Shown: piece by piece, positions 18,706-25,845 of the stretch
Position numbering within the stretch: the stretch's first letter is position 1
Layout: the number at the start of each line of letters is the position of its first letter
Source of the DNA: JAVJSU01 sp040219275
Lineage (GTDB): Bacteria > Chloroflexota > Anaerolineae > Aggregatilineales > Phototrophicaceae
Reading direction: 5' to 3'
Assembly: GCA_040219275.1 (NCBI GenBank)
Contig: JAVJSU010000102.1
Coordinates: 124,001 to 188,000 of the forward strand
Length of the DNA: 64,000 bases
Program-made: the position numbers and the translations under genes
Notes under the pieces: generated by a model
What the model was told of the DNA's origin: nothing
Seen by the model: only the letters and a program-made list of their open reading frames with translations
Database searches by the model: none

Positions 18706-20286
18706 ATGCGTAAACTACTTTATTTTTGCTTGTTGATGCTTGTGATGGTTCCGTTTAGCCTAAGTGCACAGACGGATACCGCCTGGTCAATGTTGGCGTT
18801 GTTGAATACAGAGCGAGCGTCTCTCAATATGCGCCCTTTAGCGTTAAATCCGGCGTTAATATCAGCGGCGCAACGGCATAGTGATGATATGGCACGCGGT
18901 GAATTCCTCTCACATACTGGCTCAGATGAGTCCGAATTTTGGGAGCGTATCGCTGATGCTGGTTACAATATGATTAGCGGCGCGGAAAACGTGCTCTATC
19001 GCAATGATGCTGATGCGCTGGCGACATTTAACCAATTGCTGAACAGCCCCGAATACTATAGCAACATGGTGAATCCCGTATATCAAGAAATGGGGATCGC
19101 CTTTGCCCGTTCTTCTTCGGGGCGGGTGTATTTTACAATGTTGCTGGCATCCCGCGCAGATTTTACCCCGCCGACTGCCACACCGAGCGTTATTGTTCCG
19201 TCGGCGACTTTGCCTATTGTGCCCACAACGCCGATTGCACAATCGACAACGCCACCACAAAGTAGCCCGACACCCAATCCCACTACAACAAGCATTCCGC
19301 CAACGACTATGCCGGGATCACCCACACCACAGCCTACCGTTACCGAACAAGCGCGGATTGACGCGGCGATATTGCAACAAGGGATCGCAAGTGTGCTTGT
19401 GGGGCAGGTGCGCGTCGGGCAGGTAAATCCGACGGCGATTCCTTCGCCAACACCGATTTTGACCGCCACCCCGCTCCCAACATTTGATATTAGCCTTGAG
19501 TATTCATCAGATAGCTTCACGCTGATTAATGCGTCGACAGTCCCGCTATACATCGAAGGCTTGTACTTCGAGAGCGAGACGGGGGCGATGGACGTGGGAC
19601 GCTGGAACACCCAATTTTTGACCGCCTCGCTGAGTGGCTTCCCCGCGCAGGGATGTTTGCAAGTGTGGAATTTGGAGACGACCACCCCGCTTGATGCACC
19701 TGCAAATTGTGATACCCGTCACGCGTGGATTGCGGTGAACGACGGAGCGACCTTCTGGCGTGGCGGGACGACCTTTGACGTGTATCGTTTCGGCGAACTC
19801 ATCACGACCTGTACGGTGAGCGTGGGTGTGTGTGAATTTAATCTGGAAGATCGCACGGCGCTGGCTTCTCAACCGGAAAATGACGCGCCGAACAGCAATC
19901 CGGTCACAGTGGGGTCATCCGATTTGCTGTTGATCTACGACACTGTGAGCTTCTCGTTAGTCAATACTTCCGGCGCAGACCTTGACCTGACCGGACTCGG
20001 TTTTGCGAGTGCGTCCGGAGTGGTGAATATCAGCGAGTGGGACACGCAATTTTTGAGCCGTTCGCTGAATGCCTTCCCGCCGAATGATTGTTTGCAAGCG
20101 TGGTCAATTTTTGACGAGGAATGGTCGGTGCGTCCATCTGAATGTAATGTGCGCCATGCGTGGATTGCCGTCAACGAGGCGCAGATGTTCTGGACAAATA
20201 CGGATGCCTTCACGGTCAGTCGGGGTGGGGCGGTGCTGGCAACCTGCGCGGTAAATCAAGGACGTTGTGAGGTGGATTTGCCGTAG
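18706..20286 (+). CDS. Secreted CAP (SCP/PR-1) domain protein with two C-terminal lamin-tail-like repeats
   Basis: 526 residues. A clear signal peptide (residues 1 to about 21, ending S-L-S-A-Q) precedes a CAP domain to about residue 150: 'LLNTERASLNMRPLALNPAL', 'AAQRHSDDMARGEFLSHTG', 'AGAENVL'-like 'ISGAENVL' and 'YQEMGIAF'. Bacterial CAP domains are extracellular and poorly understood. A Pro/Thr/Ser-rich linker (about 155-265) leads to two repeats of about 115 residues, each with 'W(N/D)TQFL', 'C(L/V)Q(V/A)W', 'RHAWIAVN' and two pairs of cysteines, probably beta sandwiches that bind glycans or surfaces. Secreted or surface-held. Confidence 0.85.
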   Translation: MRKLLYFCLLMLVMVPFSLSAQTDTAWSMLALLNTERASLNMRPLALNPALISAAQRHSDDMARGEFLSHTGSDESEFWERIADAGYNMISGAENVLYRNDADALATFNQLLNSPEYYSNMVNPVYQEMGIAFARSSSGRVYFTMLLASRADFTPPTATPSVIVPSATLPIVPTTPIAQSTTPPQSSPTPNPTTTSIPPTTMPGSPTPQPTVTEQARIDAAILQQGIASVLVGQVRVGQVNPTAIPSPTPILTATPLPTFDISLEYSSDSFTLINASTVPLYIEGLYFESETGAMDVGRWNTQFLTASLSGFPAQGCLQVWNLETTTPLDAPANCDTRHAWIAVNDGATFWRGGTTFDVYRFGELITTCTVSVGVCEFNLEDRTALASQPENDAPNSNPVTVGSSDLLLIYDTVSFSLVNTSGADLDLTGLGFASASGVVNISEWDTQFLSRSLNAFPPNDCLQAWSIFDEEWSVRPSECNVRHAWIAVNEAQMFWTNTDAFTVSRGGAVLATCAVNQGRCEVDLP

Positions 20287-20313
20287 CTTTATGCTTCATT
20301 CGGCTAATTGCGC

Positions 20314-20343
20314 TTAGAATGTAACCATTACTAGACATTCTAA
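20314..20343. repeat. Inverted repeat upstream of the 20360 gene
   Basis: Nine-base perfect arms (TTAGAATGT and ACATTCTAA) with a 12-base loop, ending 16 bases before the start codon. It has no U-tract, so it is either an operator-like palindrome or a 5' UTR hairpin. Confidence 0.5.
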
Positions 20344-20359
20344 AAGTAGGAATTAGCAT

Positions 20360-21568
20360 ATGTCGCAACTAGAAGTTGTGTTACAAATACCGCGTTATAT
20401 TGAAATGGGATTAGCAACCGGACAATTTGAACGGGTTGGTGGGGTTGTAGTTGAATCTGGTTCAAAGCAAGTCGTGGCATGGTTACGTGATGGTTCTATA
20501 TTAGAGCAAACGGGCAAGATGTTTTCTAACGTCTCCCCGCTAAATGTTGTATCAAACGTTGCCAATTCAGGCGTTACTGTCGTTGATGGAATGCAAACAC
20601 GGGCTGTAATGCGTTTGCTTGAAACTCAAATTCATAACCTGACCTCATTTACTGTTGCAGGTCAACTTCTCAATTTATCAATGACGTTAGTATCGCTTCG
20701 GGTAATTTTGAACCGGGTTAATCAACTCTCTGAACTCGTCTCCGAATTAGGCGAAACTGTGCGGTCAGAATTTGAGAGAAACCGCGATGTGGACTTTAAA
20801 GGCGCATTGGAACAAGCGCGGGACGCACTGGAAAGTTCAGATGTCGTTAACCGTACTCAGTCCGCCCGTAATGCTATTGCCGACCTGTACAAATCGCGCC
20901 AGCAGTTTGTCATCAACTTTAATCAGATTGTAAGTTCTAGCTATGCTTATGAGACCCTTTTGCTTGCTCAACAATATCTTATTCGTGCGATGTTTGCTGA
21001 GTCTAGCCGGGCGTATTGTTATCTTGAAACCCATGAATATGATCTTGCTAAGACGCGTTTAACTGAGAGCATCAATGCGCTAAAAGCCGATGTGAAGACT
21101 CTCGTCGAGCGTTGGATGGGTGATCGTCCTGCGATTTTTGTCCATAAAGACGTTTCTAAAGAAGATTTGGGGCGATTTTTCCGCATTCAATTGTGGTTGG
21201 CGAACGATGAAGAAACTGAAACAAAGTCGCTTATCGATGTTTTAGATGATTTGAGGGGCGATTTCTGGAATGGGGAGATGCTTAAAGCAGAGTATGCAAG
21301 TATCATGAAGCGCGTTACGCGGAAACCGAACTCAAGGCATGAAGATCGCGTTTTTGAACTTTCAGATCGTTTAACACAAGCGGAAATTGTGATTGAGAAT
21401 TTTAATCGTTTGCGTGGCTTTGAACTTGAAATGCGTTCATTGCGTTTATCACATTCAGATTGGAAGTCGCAAGTGTCGCATTTGATGAGGCATGATGGGA
21501 TTACTGAGTCTAATCCTATTGTGTTAATTCATGATATGGAAATGCAAGAAGTATTTGAAAGAATGTGA
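20360..21568 (+). CDS. Helical protein of unknown function
   Basis: 402 residues, no signal peptide. A beta-like N-terminal 60 residues ('FERVGGVVVESGSKQVVAWLRDGS') is followed by a moderately hydrophobic segment 'FTVAGQLLNLSMTLVSLRVILNRV' and then long amphipathic helices rich in Leu, Glu and Arg. Coiled-coil character is likely over about residues 125-200. The family is not recognised. The 40 bases after its stop run straight into the promoter of the argG leader, with no terminator between. A ribosome site AGTAGGAA precedes the ATG. Confidence 0.65.
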   Translation: MSQLEVVLQIPRYIEMGLATGQFERVGGVVVESGSKQVVAWLRDGSILEQTGKMFSNVSPLNVVSNVANSGVTVVDGMQTRAVMRLLETQIHNLTSFTVAGQLLNLSMTLVSLRVILNRVNQLSELVSELGETVRSEFERNRDVDFKGALEQARDALESSDVVNRTQSARNAIADLYKSRQQFVINFNQIVSSSYAYETLLLAQQYLIRAMFAESSRAYCYLETHEYDLAKTRLTESINALKADVKTLVERWMGDRPAIFVHKDVSKEDLGRFFRIQLWLANDEETETKSLIDVLDDLRGDFWNGEMLKAEYASIMKRVTRKPNSRHEDRVFELSDRLTQAEIVIENFNRLRGFELEMRSLRLSHSDWKSQVSHLMRHDGITESNPIVLIHDMEMQEVFERM

Positions 21569-21608
21569 TTGTAAAAACGGTCAACGCACAAATCGACATT
21601 TCATTTCC

Positions 21609-21636
21609 TTGACATTCCGTGATCTCGCGTTATCCT
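21609..21636 (+). promoter_or_regulatory. Promoter of the argGH leader transcript
   Basis: A perfect -35 TTGACA (21609-21614), a 16-base spacer and a -10 TATCCT (21631-21636). The expected transcription start, six to nine bases after the -10, falls on or next to the ATG of the leader ORF at 21645, so the leader mRNA is probably leaderless. Confidence 0.7.
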
Positions 21637-21644
21637 TAGGCGCT

Positions 21645-21734
21645 ATGAACACTAAACTTGTGACCCTCAACCGCCGTATCCGTCGCCGTCGCACCCGACA
21701 ACCGTTTGGGGGTTTTGGCGTGGCTGGTCGCTGA
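21645..21734 (+). CDS. Arginine-rich leader peptide of the argGH operon
   Basis: A 29-codon ORF. Codons 10-18 read Arg-Arg-Ile-Arg-Arg-Arg-Arg-Thr-Arg, and the last codon is also Arg, giving eight arginines of 29. It ends at a TGA 24 bases before an intrinsic terminator and 82 bases before the argG start. The peptide itself probably has no function. Ribosome progress through the Arg codons would report charged tRNA-Arg and choose between terminator and antiterminator, as in his, trp and ilv leaders. A longer in-frame ORF starting at 21531 would overlap the previous gene and lacks its own signals, so I use the ATG right behind the promoter. Confidence 0.8.
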   Translation: MNTKLVTLNRRIRRRRTRQPFGGFGVAGR

Positions 21735-21786
21735 GTAGGGCATCCACATTGTGTATTGAACCCCGGACGTGTGTTCGGGGTTTTTT
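21708..21786 (+). terminator. argG: Arginine attenuator: antiterminator segment and intrinsic terminator before argG
   Basis: Terminator: a nine-base-pair stem with one G-U pair (21759-21767 with 21774-21782), a six-base loop and a run of T to 21786. Competing pairing: GGGGTTT at 21709-21715, in leader codons 22-24, can pair with GAACCCC at 21758-21764, which is the terminator's 5' arm (six Watson-Crick pairs and one wobble). A ribosome stalled at the Arg codons leaves the first segment free and antitermination results. A ribosome that reaches the stop codon covers or disrupts it and the terminator forms. Confidence 0.75.
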
Positions 21787-21816
21787 ATTGTCAGAATCAA
21801 CTTTGAAGGAGTCACC

Positions 21817-23076
21817 ATGTCAGACGTAAAAAAGATCGTGCTTGCGTATAGCGGCGGGTTGGATACCTCGGTGATTGTGCCGTGGTTACGCAATAATTAT
21901 GGCGGGGCGGAGGTCATCTGTTTCTGTGCGGATCTCGGTCAGGAAGAAGAACTTGACGGTCTCGATGAAAAAGCCAGAGCCTCCGGTGCGAGCAAATGCT
22001 ATATTCGTGATCTGCGCGAGGAATTTTTGACCGATTTCGTCTACCCCACCATGCAAGCCGGCGCGGTGTATGAGCGGGAATATTTGCTTGGTACGTCGTT
22101 CGCTCGTCCGTTGATCGCCAAGCATCTGGTGGAAATTGCGGAACTCGAAGGCGCGGATGCAATCGCTCATGGCGCGACAGGTAAGGGTAACGATCAGGTG
22201 CGCTTTGAATTGACCGTCATGGCGCTTAATCCGAAACTCAAAATTATCGCTCCGTGGCGTGAATGGGACATCCGTAGTCGTGAAGATGCGCTGGCGTATG
22301 CGGCCGAATTTAATGTGCCGGTATCACAGACCGAGAAAGATATTTATAGCCGTGATCGCAACCTCTTCCATTTGAGCCACGAGGGCGGTCTGCTGGAAAA
22401 TCCGTGGAATGAGCCGGAAGCCAAGATGTTTCAACTCACGGTCAGCCCGGAAGATGCTCCTGACGAACCGACCTATCTGGAAATTGGTTTCGAGAAGGGT
22501 GATCCGGTCAGCGTGAATGGCGAAGTACTCGATCCGGTGGAGCTGTATACCAAGCTGAACAAAATCGCAGGAGCGAATGCCATCGGACGTGCTGATATTG
22601 TAGAAAATCGTCTCGTCGGCATGAAGAGTCATGGCGTGTATGAGACTCCGGCGGGGACGTTATTGCTCAAGGCGCATCAGGCATTAGAGAGCATCTGCCT
22701 AGATAAGCAAGTGATGCACTATAAAGATTTCCTTGCCGTAAAATATGCGGAATTGGTCTATAACGGCATGTGGTATACCCGCCTGCGTGAATCGTTGGAT
22801 GCCTTTATTACCGTGACTCAGGAAGTCGTCACTGGCGTTGTGCGCGTAAAACTCTATAAAGGCAATGTGATCGTCGTCGGGCGCAAGAGTGATTTCAGCT
22901 TGTATCGTGAAGATTACGCGTCGTTCGGCGAAGAAGATGTTTACAATCAGCAGGATGCAGAAGGCTTCATTAAGTTGTTCGGTCTGCCGTTGAAAGTGGA
23001 AGCCTTATTAGCAAGCGATGGCGGTGGCAAGAGCCGTTATCGTCAACCGGATTACAGCAAGTTCAAGCGCGACTAA
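21817..23076 (+). CDS. argG: Argininosuccinate synthase
   Basis: 419 residues. The ATP pyrophosphatase loop 'LAYSGGLDTSVI' is at the N-terminus, with 'GATGKGNDQVRFE' in the middle, both diagnostic of ArgG. It joins citrulline and aspartate using ATP to give argininosuccinate, the second-last step of arginine synthesis, in the cytosol. The ATG at 21817 is preceded by GAAGGAG; the longer frame begins at a GTG inside the terminator hairpin and is rejected. It is followed by argH after 89 bases. Expression should depend on the arginine attenuator upstream. Confidence 0.97.
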   Translation: MSDVKKIVLAYSGGLDTSVIVPWLRNNYGGAEVICFCADLGQEEELDGLDEKARASGASKCYIRDLREEFLTDFVYPTMQAGAVYEREYLLGTSFARPLIAKHLVEIAELEGADAIAHGATGKGNDQVRFELTVMALNPKLKIIAPWREWDIRSREDALAYAAEFNVPVSQTEKDIYSRDRNLFHLSHEGGLLENPWNEPEAKMFQLTVSPEDAPDEPTYLEIGFEKGDPVSVNGEVLDPVELYTKLNKIAGANAIGRADIVENRLVGMKSHGVYETPAGTLLLKAHQALESICLDKQVMHYKDFLAVKYAELVYNGMWYTRLRESLDAFITVTQEVVTGVVRVKLYKGNVIVVGRKSDFSLYREDYASFGEEDVYNQQDAEGFIKLFGLPLKVEALLASDGGGKSRYRQPDYSKFKRD

Positions 23077-23094
23077 TTGATTTTGACCATATCA

Positions 23095-23123
23095 GGCGCA
23101 AAGCAGATAAGTTACTTTGCGCC
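23095..23123. repeat. Hairpin between argG and argH
   Basis: Perfect nine-base arms (GGCGCAAAG and CTTTGCGCC) around an 11-base loop. It is followed by TTCATAA rather than a T-run, so it is a weak terminator at best. It may protect or uncouple the argG part of the transcript. Confidence 0.55.
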
Positions 23124-23165
23124 TTCATAAATTGATAGTAGACAACACAAAAAGGTAAGGGTTAT

Positions 23166-24536
23166 ATGGCATTGTGGGGTGGACGGTTTACTGAACCGAC
23201 GGACGACGACCTGAAAGCACTGAACGATAGCATCGGTTTTGATAAGCGTATGTATCGACAGGATATCGCCGGAAGCATCGCCTATGCACGGGCATTGGTC
23301 AGCGCGGAGGTGTTGACGGCGCACGAAGCCGAAACGATTATCGACGGATTGTTCCGCGTGCGGGATGAATTTGAGCATGGATCGTTTGTTTTCATGCCCG
23401 ATGATGAGGATATTCATACGGCTGTGGAGCGTCGCCTTACGGAGCTTGTCGGGGACGTTGGCGGAAAACTGCACACAGGGCGGAGTCGTAACGATCAAGT
23501 AGCGACGGATTTCCGTTTGTGGGTGATAGATGCCATCGCACAAATTGACGAACAGCTTAAATTCCTCCAACAGGCATTTATCGACAAAGCCGAAGAACAT
23601 GTCGAAACACTCATGCCCGGCTATACGCATATGCAACCCGCCCAACCCATCACCGCGGCGCATTGGTTGATGAGTTTCTTCTGGATGCTGGGTCGTGATC
23701 GTAATCGCTTACAGGATACAAGTCGCCGTGCATCGGTGAGTCCGTTGGGTTCAGGCGCACTGGCGGGAAATCCGTTCGACATTAATCGGGACGCATTGGC
23801 GCGTGATCTTGGCTTTGATTCGTTCAGCCAGAACAGCCTTGATGGGGTCAGTGATCGAGATTTTGTTGCGGAGACATTGTTTACCCTCGCGCTGATGTCC
23901 ACGCATCTGAGTCGCTTTTCTGAGGATGTGATTATTTATAGTAATCCGTCTTTCGGGTTTATCACGCTTAATGATCGTTACAGCACCGGCTCTAGCTTGA
24001 TGCCGCAAAAACGTAATGCTGATCCATTGGAACTGACGCGTGGTAAGACGGGACGCTTAATCGGTTACGTCACGGCGATTCTGACGACACTAAAGGGTTT
24101 ACCGAGTACCTACAACAAAGATTTGCAGGAAGATAAAGAAGCGATTTTTGATGCGGTGGATAACGTCAATCGTGTTTTGCCGGTTTTCACCGCGATTGTG
24201 CGGACGCTCAATTTGAATGCAGAGAAGATGCGTGCCGCGCTTACTGAGGAAATGCTTTCTACTGATCTGGCAGATTTTCTGGTGCGGAAAGGGATGCCAT
24301 TCCGTGAGGCGCATCATGTATCGGGTAGGGTGGTGCAACTGGCAGATGAAAAAGGGATTCAAATGTCCCAATTAGGGTTTGACGATTACAGAAAACTCTC
24401 GGCTTTATTTGATGAAGATGTGTTGGATGTCTTCGATTTTGGCGCATCGGTTGCCAAACGGGTCGCTCATGGGGGAACCGCGCCGTCCGCAGTGCGAAAG
24501 CAAATTGAAGCGGCTAAATCTCAATTTGAGGCGTAA
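23166..24536 (+). CDS. argH: Argininosuccinate lyase
   Basis: 456 residues, normal length. The fumarase/ASL superfamily signature appears as 'GSSLMPQKRNAD' with the mobile catalytic-loop serine, and the start 'LWGGRFTEPTDD' is typical of ArgH. 'TGRSRNDQV' and 'GYTHMQPAQP' complete the active site. It splits argininosuccinate into arginine and fumarate. It lies directly behind argG in the same direction, so the two last steps of arginine synthesis are co-expressed. Ribosome site AAGGTAAGG lies just upstream. Confidence 0.97.
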   Translation: MALWGGRFTEPTDDDLKALNDSIGFDKRMYRQDIAGSIAYARALVSAEVLTAHEAETIIDGLFRVRDEFEHGSFVFMPDDEDIHTAVERRLTELVGDVGGKLHTGRSRNDQVATDFRLWVIDAIAQIDEQLKFLQQAFIDKAEEHVETLMPGYTHMQPAQPITAAHWLMSFFWMLGRDRNRLQDTSRRASVSPLGSGALAGNPFDINRDALARDLGFDSFSQNSLDGVSDRDFVAETLFTLALMSTHLSRFSEDVIIYSNPSFGFITLNDRYSTGSSLMPQKRNADPLELTRGKTGRLIGYVTAILTTLKGLPSTYNKDLQEDKEAIFDAVDNVNRVLPVFTAIVRTLNLNAEKMRAALTEEMLSTDLADFLVRKGMPFREAHHVSGRVVQLADEKGIQMSQLGFDDYRKLSALFDEDVLDVFDFGASVAKRVAHGGTAPSAVRKQIEAAKSQFEA

Positions 24537-24587
24537 GTCGTAAAATGTGTTGTGCAACCATGACAACAACTTGGGGTCAACTTATAT

Positions 24588-24614
24588 GAAATTTCACCTA
24601 TATGAGGAAATTTC
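24588..24614. repeat. Two GAAATTTC palindromes upstream of the ilv promoter
   Basis: Two copies of the eight-base palindrome GAAATTTC (24588-24595 and 24607-24614), starts 19 bases apart, each preceded by TATATGA-like sequence. The second ends ten bases before the proposed -35. The spacing of about two helical turns fits a dimeric regulator binding site, but no regulator is identified. Confidence 0.4.
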
Positions 24615-24624
24615 GTGCAATCCC

Positions 24625-24653
24625 TTGACTCATCGTTAAAAGCTGGTTACGCT
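24625..24653 (+). promoter_or_regulatory. Probable promoter of the ilv-leu operon leader
   Basis: A -35 TTGACT (24625-24630), a 17-base spacer and a weak -10 TACGCT (24648-24653) that keeps the three most conserved bases. This puts the start near 24660, about 27 bases before the leader ORF. The -10 assignment is tentative. Confidence 0.45.
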
Positions 24654-24686
24654 TATTCTAGTTTGTGAAAAAATAGCGAAATAATC

Positions 24687-24776
24687 ATGTCAACAACGCC
24701 GAGCAGTTTTAAGTCACTCAACAGCCTTATTATTATTGTAGTACTCGTACTCGTCCTTATTAGCGGCGGGTTTTAA
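24687..24776 (+). CDS. Branched-chain amino acid leader peptide of the ilv-leu operon
   Basis: A 29-codon ORF. Codons 14-25 are twelve uninterrupted branched-chain residues: Leu, three Ile, two Val, then alternating Leu and Val, ending Leu-Ile. Leu codon 11 brings the total to 13 of 29. It ends in Ser-Gly-Gly-Phe and a TAA, 44 bases before an intrinsic terminator and 109 bases before ilvE. The composition mirrors the ilv leader peptides of enteric bacteria, where ribosome stalling on any of the three amino acids prevents termination. Neither a membrane peptide nor a toxin is excluded by sequence alone, but the RNA structures behind it make attenuation the better reading. Confidence 0.8.
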   Translation: MSTTPSSFKSLNSLIIIVVLVLVLISGGF

Positions 24777-24778
24777 GT

Positions 24779-24846
24779 GCTTGGGCGGTTGAAAGTAGGC
24801 GATTAGCGACAGTCAACAATAACCCCCCAAGCGGGGGTTTTTTTTT
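24779..24846 (+). terminator. ilvE: Branched-chain attenuator: antiterminator and terminator before ilvE
   Basis: Terminator: A/C-rich 5' arm (24821-24827), short loop, G-run (24833-24837) and nine T to 24846. Competing pairing: GCTTGGGCGGTT (24779-24790) is complementary to AACCCCCCAAGC (24821-24832) over twelve bases with one mismatch, so it captures the whole 5' arm and loop. The first segment begins two bases after the leader stop codon. A ribosome sitting at the stop would cover it and allow termination; one stalled in the Leu/Ile/Val run would leave it free. Confidence 0.8.
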
Positions 24847-24885
24847 ACCTAGCGGGAATAATTTTAATCAAAAGGAAATAACGAT

Positions 24886-25824
24886 ATGTCTTCGGAATGG
24901 ATTTGGCGAAATGGTGATTTTGTAAAATGGGAAGATGCGAATGTGCATGTAACCTCACATGCCTTGCACTATGGGTCAAGCGTATTTGAAGGCATCCGCG
25001 CTTATGCCACGCCTGACGGTCCGGCGGTGTTTCGCCTGAACGATCATACTCAGCGTATGGTCAACGGCTGTAAAATTGCCCGTATTGCGTGGGAGTATTC
25101 CGCTGAAGACATCAATACTGCCATTGTTGAAGCGGTAGCGCGGAATGGTCATGAAGCCTGTTATATCCGTCCGCTTGTTTTTCGCGGAGCAGGTGCGCTC
25201 GGTTTGGAGGGGCGTAAATCCCCGACTGAAACAGTGATTATTACGTTGGAGTGGGGACGTTATCTGGGTAGTGAAGCGATTGATAACGGCGTAGATGTTC
25301 AGGTCAGTTCATGGCGACGGATCGCGCCGGATACATCGGCATCGTTGGCGAAGATCGGCGGACAATACATCAACAGTCAGTTCGTGAGTATGGAAGCAAA
25401 AGACAATGGCTTCACGGAAGGTATCGCCTTAGATATTAATGGTTATGTAAGCGAGGGCGCAGGTGAGAATCTGTTTGTCGTCTATAACGGGGTCATTTAT
25501 ACGCCAGGTAACTGGTCATCAATTTTGCTCGGTATCACCCGTGATAGTGTGTTGACCATCCTTAAAGACCTCGGTTATGAGGTGCGATTTGAGCCACTTG
25601 CACGCGATATGCTCTATATCGCAGACGAAATGTTCTTCACCGGTACGGCGGCAGAAATTACGCCCATCCGTTCGGTAGATCGTTTGCAAGTGGGTACGGG
25701 CAAACCGGGACCGATCACCAAAGCGGTACAGGAACAATTTTTCGGCATTACATCGGGTGAATTACCCGACAAATATGGCTGGCTCACCCACGTCAAACAG
25801 TCTGAAAAAACGGCTGGCGACTAA
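24886..25824 (+). CDS. ilvE: Branched-chain amino acid aminotransferase
   Basis: 312 residues, fold-type IV PLP enzyme. Typical segments are 'HALHYGSSVFEGIRAY', 'YIRPLVFRGAGALG', the PLP lysine in 'SLAKIGGQYINSQF', 'EGAGENLFVV' and 'FFTGTAAEITPI'. It carries out the last step of Val, Leu and Ile synthesis with glutamate as amino donor. First structural gene after the attenuator; AAAGGAAATAAC is the ribosome site. The next gene follows after 21 bases. Confidence 0.96.
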   Translation: MSSEWIWRNGDFVKWEDANVHVTSHALHYGSSVFEGIRAYATPDGPAVFRLNDHTQRMVNGCKIARIAWEYSAEDINTAIVEAVARNGHEACYIRPLVFRGAGALGLEGRKSPTETVIITLEWGRYLGSEAIDNGVDVQVSSWRRIAPDTSASLAKIGGQYINSQFVSMEAKDNGFTEGIALDINGYVSEGAGENLFVVYNGVIYTPGNWSSILLGITRDSVLTILKDLGYEVRFEPLARDMLYIADEMFFTGTAAEITPIRSVDRLQVGTGKPGPITKAVQEQFFGITSGELPDKYGWLTHVKQSEKTAGD

Positions 25825-25845
25825 TTTATCAGGAGTAGAAATCTA

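Noticed and set aside
19083..19685. 200-codon open frame on the minus strand opposite the CAP gene
   Set aside because: It mirrors the Pro/Thr-rich linker and repeats of the plus-strand gene, has Gly/Val-rich composition typical of antisense to P/T-rich DNA, and shows no ribosome site.
21531..21644. Extending the arginine leader ORF upstream to 21531
   Set aside because: The extra codons overlap the previous gene, lie upstream of the promoter and have no ribosome site. The ATG at 21645 directly behind the -10 is the natural start.
23112..23663. 183-codon minus-strand frame opposite argH
   Set aside because: Antisense of a clearly coding, well-conserved gene; residue composition does not suggest a protein.
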